Assembly: GCA_963932465.1 (NCBI GenBank)
Contig: OZ010788.1
Span: 199,642,559 to 199,706,558 of the forward strand
Direction of reading: 5' to 3'
DNA: 64,000 bases
From: Maratus speciosus
Taxonomy: Eukaryota > Arthropoda > Arachnida > Araneae > Salticidae
Shown here: positions 61,053 through 64,000 of the stretch, piece after piece
Layout: each line of letters opens with the position of its first letter
How positions within the stretch are numbered: position 1 is the first letter of the stretch
The notes under the pieces: generated by a model
Seen by the model: only the letters and a program-made list of their open reading frames with translations
Database searches by the model: none
Told to the model about the DNA's origin: nothing
Translations under genes and position numbers: made by a program

Positions 61053-61440
61053 GGAACACCCTTCGAGAATTTCCGCGCCCGCAGTCCAAAGGACATGGAG
61101 TGCTGGAGATAACCGACCGGCACACGTCAACCCCCAAAGTCTTTCCAGGAAGACAAGCTGCGAACGACTTTAATAATCATCAGAAAACGATAACGAGAGG
61201 AAGATTTAATCCTCGGAGCTTTTATCGAAGCAGAATTAATTCTGTGTTGCGTGCTGCTTGTCCCTTTTCTGCAAGTGATGATGCGGTAATAAGGGGGATT
61301 ATGAAGGGTGAAGTCGACACGACAGGAAATGAGAAGGGTCAGGAAACGCTTTCATTTATCGGAAAGGGAGATGTTCGGAAATTTGAATACTATCCCGATC
61401 AAAGATATCAAAAGAGGTATCTGAAAATCTAAAACTATTG
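61053..61440 (+). repeat. Right flank of the satellite: dispersed repeat copy
   Basis: After the last landmark at 61053 the sequence departs from the monomer. CACACGTCAACCCCCAAAGT, then GACAAGCTGCGAACGA, matches 53190-53260, and GAAATGAGAAGGGTCAGGAAACGC matches 63670-63700. The 150-codon frame 60980-61432 begins inside the satellite and runs through this repeat. The second half is broken in the 63.6 kb copy, so I do not call it a gene. It could be a fragment of the coding region of an unidentified element. Confidence 0.65.
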
Positions 61441-61705
61441 GGATTACCGTATATACTCGTGTATAAGTCGACCCCGCCCACGCCCCCCCCCCTCCTAAGC
61501 AAAATTTTGAAAAAAATTGAATTTTTGTGTATAATTCAAACTCCCCAAATTCTTAAGCAAAATTTTGAAAAAATTGAATTGTCGTGTATAAGTCGAACCA
61601 CATTTCTGGTAATATGTTGAAAAATGATTTGTAATCGAAGATAATAAATAATAATAAATTTTCATTAAATTGGTAAACATTTTTTTTTTCTACGTTTCTA
61701 ACCAA

Positions 61706-61736
<31 letters not shown>

Positions 61737-62159
61737 CAACGTTTTAAAACTGTATAATTAATTATGTACAACCTAAGAAGCTTAAACTATTTTGAAACGT
61801 ATTCACATCAATTTAATGATACTTATAAAGAAAAAAATTCTTTCAAAAATCTATCCAAGCCTTACTTACAAGGATAAACAACTTCTTAGACAGTTAAAAT
61901 ATAGTATGTCTTTGGTAGGACTTTTAGAAGGGATATCTAGAACCATTCTCAAGTTGAACTTTTTTTAAAAAAGGGGATTAAAATGTTGAAAGGAATGCAC
62001 CTATATTGAAGGGAATTCTATCCCAAGAGAAAATGGGTGCAAAACAATTACAAGGACATTATTCTTGAGTTTTTTTTTTGTTGTTTGTTTGTTTTTTAAC
62101 CATTTGGAAAAATGGTTATTGTCCTCGTCAGGGTAGGAAATCAAAAGCATATCTGAAGC

Positions 62160-62400
62160 TTTTTATTGGTTGAATCCGCATTTTATTCGTTTTCTGATTG
62201 GTCTGTACAGTAATCTGTATTTTCGCTTTACTTTCAACAGAGATGGATACTTCTGTTGCCACTATGACAAAAAAGTAATAAAAACTACAAAAAAAAATTA
62301 ATAACTCAGAAGCAAATTGAGATACAGCTTTCAAGCAAATTGCATTTAAAAGTACATTTTTTTCTCTATACGACGGCATAAAAAGTCATATTGTGGGATG
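62160..62400 (-). repeat. Dispersed repeat, copy C (inverted fragment)
   Basis: On the minus strand GAGAAAAAAATGTACTTTTA, then GCTGTATCTC, then TTAATTTTTTTTTGTAGTTT, GTGGCAACAGAAGTA and CTGTTGAAAGTAAAGC parallel copy A (about 38090-38240) and copy B (about 44750-44890) in order. It sits inside the TIR element 61447-63135. Confidence 0.7.
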
Positions 62401-62599
62401 TTTACAAGTTTAAGAATGAAATTTCATTTAAAATGGGTCGTCAGATTTCTTGGAAATCTGACGATGAAAAAGCCTTTTCCCGAACAGCCAATGAAATGCT
62501 TGGATAATACGTAAGTTTCAGGTGGATAAAAGTAAGTTTCAGGAAATCTGACGGGTCGCAGGCGAGTTTTGTCGCTTGCAATTTTACGTGTAATAACAC

Positions 62600-62790
62600 T
62601 ATTAATGTTTAATCCATGGCGTACGCAATGTATGACCAGCTCCGTAGAAGTTTAAAAATTTACGGTACCGAAAATTGTAAAACTGAAATTTCTTTTAAAA
62701 TTTGTTCATGATGGGTCCAGGAATGTTAATGTTTAATCTACGGCGTACACAATGTATCATCAACTCCGTGGGATTTTTTATGTCTTAAAT
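62600..62790 (+). repeat. Short tandem duplication (125 bp apart)
   Basis: AATGTTTAATCCATGGCGTACGCAATGTAT at about 62606 is echoed by AATGTTTAATCTACGGCGTACACAATGTAT at about 62731, each followed by a CAACTCCGT-like phrase. A perfect small hairpin, CGTCAGATTTC-TTG-GAAATCTGACG, lies just upstream at about 62440-62464. Confidence 0.6.
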
Positions 62791-63137
62791 TTTAGTCTTC
62801 GAAAAAATCTTTTTCCAAATGGTCGTTGTAATTTGTTAAATTGCTTTTTTTGGTTTTAAATTAGCACCAAAAAGTACACAAAGATCAGCTATCAATTTCC
62901 TTGTTTTTTTTTTTTGTTGTTTTTTGTTTTTTGTCAATCATTGGGAAATGACCATTGTCCGCTTTTATTCTCTATAACCTTAGACCTATATGTGATTATT
63001 TAAAAGACTTGCCCATTCGCCGATTATCTGCGAAAAATAAATTATTTTTTTGCTTTCTCGTGTATAAGTCGACCCCTCATTTTCAACTCCCAAATTTTGT
63101 CTAAAATTCTTCGACTTATACACGAGTATATATGGTA

Positions 63138-64000
63138 TTTACAATTGATATTTTACCGATGGACATTACGCAGTCTCAGTACAGCATAGGATTGTTATTC
63201 TCGGATTCTGAATTTTTAAATTAACATAAAACAACATAAAATATATACATAAATCAGTGAAAGAAATAACATTCTCCGTTAGCAAAGAAAATAATAACTA
63301 TCAAAATCGACATAAATAATAATCCGTACACTTAACAGGAGATAATTTTAGGACATTTAAATGTTACGTGGATTCCATTTAAATTGGCGGAGAAATCAGA
63401 ACAACCAATTACAAAAATCTTATTTTTTTAAAAAAGCGTTTAAATTTCTTTTGGTTTCGGCGTGCGTCAATGAAAAAAAAAAAAATGTGCTGTATCTTTG
63501 CCATTCGTGCGAATTTCGGCTTATATCGTTTTGGGGAAATATTCTAGAATGTACATACTCTCGAATTATTTTGAAAAAAATCGATTTTGGGATCTGTCAC
63601 TGTGTTGCTTTTCCCGTTTTTTAGGTGATAAGCCGGTAATAGGAAGGATTTTGAAGGATGAAGGCAAGGAATGAGAAGGATCAGGAAACGCTTTCAGTTT
63701 TCGAAATAAGAAGACGTTCTGATATTTAAATAATACCCCGATCAAAGATATTAAAAGCCGATATTAAAAAAGTTTTTGGACAATCGAAAAATATTCGGAT
63801 TTATACAGAGTGATTCAGAATTAATCGATCAAACTTTAAGGTATTGTAGAGCATACTACAACAAACAATTTTCATATAAGGAACCAGAGTATCGTAATTC
63901 ATTTATTCAGTCAAAAATATAGGGAGTCTTATTCCAAACCGTTTGCTCTACTTTTTTTAAAGTGATGATGCAGTAATAAAATTAAGAAGAATTCTGAAGA
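63138..64000. repeat. AT-rich DNA with further copies of the satellite-flank repeat
   Basis: 63604-63760 (GATAAGCCGGTAATAGGAAG, then GAATGAGAAGGATCAGGAAACGC) matches 61255-61430 with indels, and 63962-64000 (GTGATGATGCAGTAATAA) begins another copy cut off by the window edge. TACAGAGTGATTCAGAATTA at about 63804 looks like the start of a further transposon, but no second end is in view. 63138-63600 has no recognised content. Confidence 0.55.

Larger units (their letters stand above)
61447..63135. mobile_element. TIR element (1.69 kb) with CGTGTATAAGTCGAC termini, TA target site
   Basis: TA at 61445-61446 and 63136-63137 flanks CCGTATATACTCGTGTATAA and, reversed, CCATATATACTCGTGTATAA, both followed by GTCGA. 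The right end is itself a hairpin: CTCGTGTATAAGTCGACCCC at 63058 faces its inverse ending at 63128. The left end has a second TCGTGTATAAGTCGAACC at about 61581. It may be two small elements flanking unrelated DNA, not one large transposon. No transposase frame is visible. Confidence 0.62.

Noticed and set aside
60980..61432. 150-codon frame as a candidate gene at the satellite edge
   Set aside because: It starts inside the last monomer and reads through a dispersed repeat whose other copy at 63604-63760 has indels that destroy the frame.

Overview
This window looks like non-coding, repeat-dominated DNA from an arthropod nuclear genome, probably an arachnid such as a spider. That placement is an inference. 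It rests on the mix of Tc1 families, a DUF4817-type transposase, a Ty3/gypsy element, an I/R1-like LINE and many MITEs, together with very AT-rich satellite DNA. I found no convincing host protein-coding gene, no rRNA and no intact tRNA. Almost every longer reading frame is either a decayed transposon gene or a chance frame inside a satellite.

Layout. (1) 1-5803: satellite with ~1.34 kb units. Each unit is half TATCC-like AT-rich sequence and half GC-richer sequence carrying regularly spaced small hairpins. (2) 5804-30010: a very long field of related AT-rich tandem monomers (~525 bp, then ~390 bp). It is interrupted by a tRNA-related insertion (6012-6231), a 2.74 kb foldback element (7807-10549) and an unclassified insertion (12745-13690). 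It includes a recent ~4.02 kb tandem duplication (17521-21537 / 21538-25555). (3) 30011-31640: five ~300 bp tandem units. (4) 31641-37900: a nest of transposons. It holds a decayed DUF4817/mariner-type transposase, three MITEs, a Tc1 element with a nearly intact transposase, and the 3' half of a Ty3/gypsy pol. The Tc1 element splits the gypsy element and a PIF/Harbinger-type MITE splits its integrase. (5) 37901-50530: more dispersed repeats and non-autonomous DNA transposons (mariner-type, pogo/Tigger-like, one with TA target sites and subterminal motifs), plus a second, decayed Tc1-like element. (6) 50531-57310: a TTAA-flanked MITE, a 5'-truncated LINE on the minus strand and another TTAA-flanked palindromic MITE. 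(7) 57387-61052: a young satellite with a clear 857 bp higher-order repeat (304+304+249). Its likely ancestor survives as dispersed copies on both sides. (8) 61053-64000: a TIR element with termini like the small MITE at 31900, and more dispersed repeats.

The elements do not form a pathway. What they offer is a readable history of nested insertions and of two or three independent satellite amplifications. The best candidates for something undescribed are structural: the hairpin-studded 1.34 kb satellite, the 857 bp higher-order satellite built from a dispersed repeat, the 125 bp-arm hairpin at 45227-45491, and the foldback family at 7807-10549 with its solo arm at 44046-44490. All identities were judged by eye; no alignment or database search was run.
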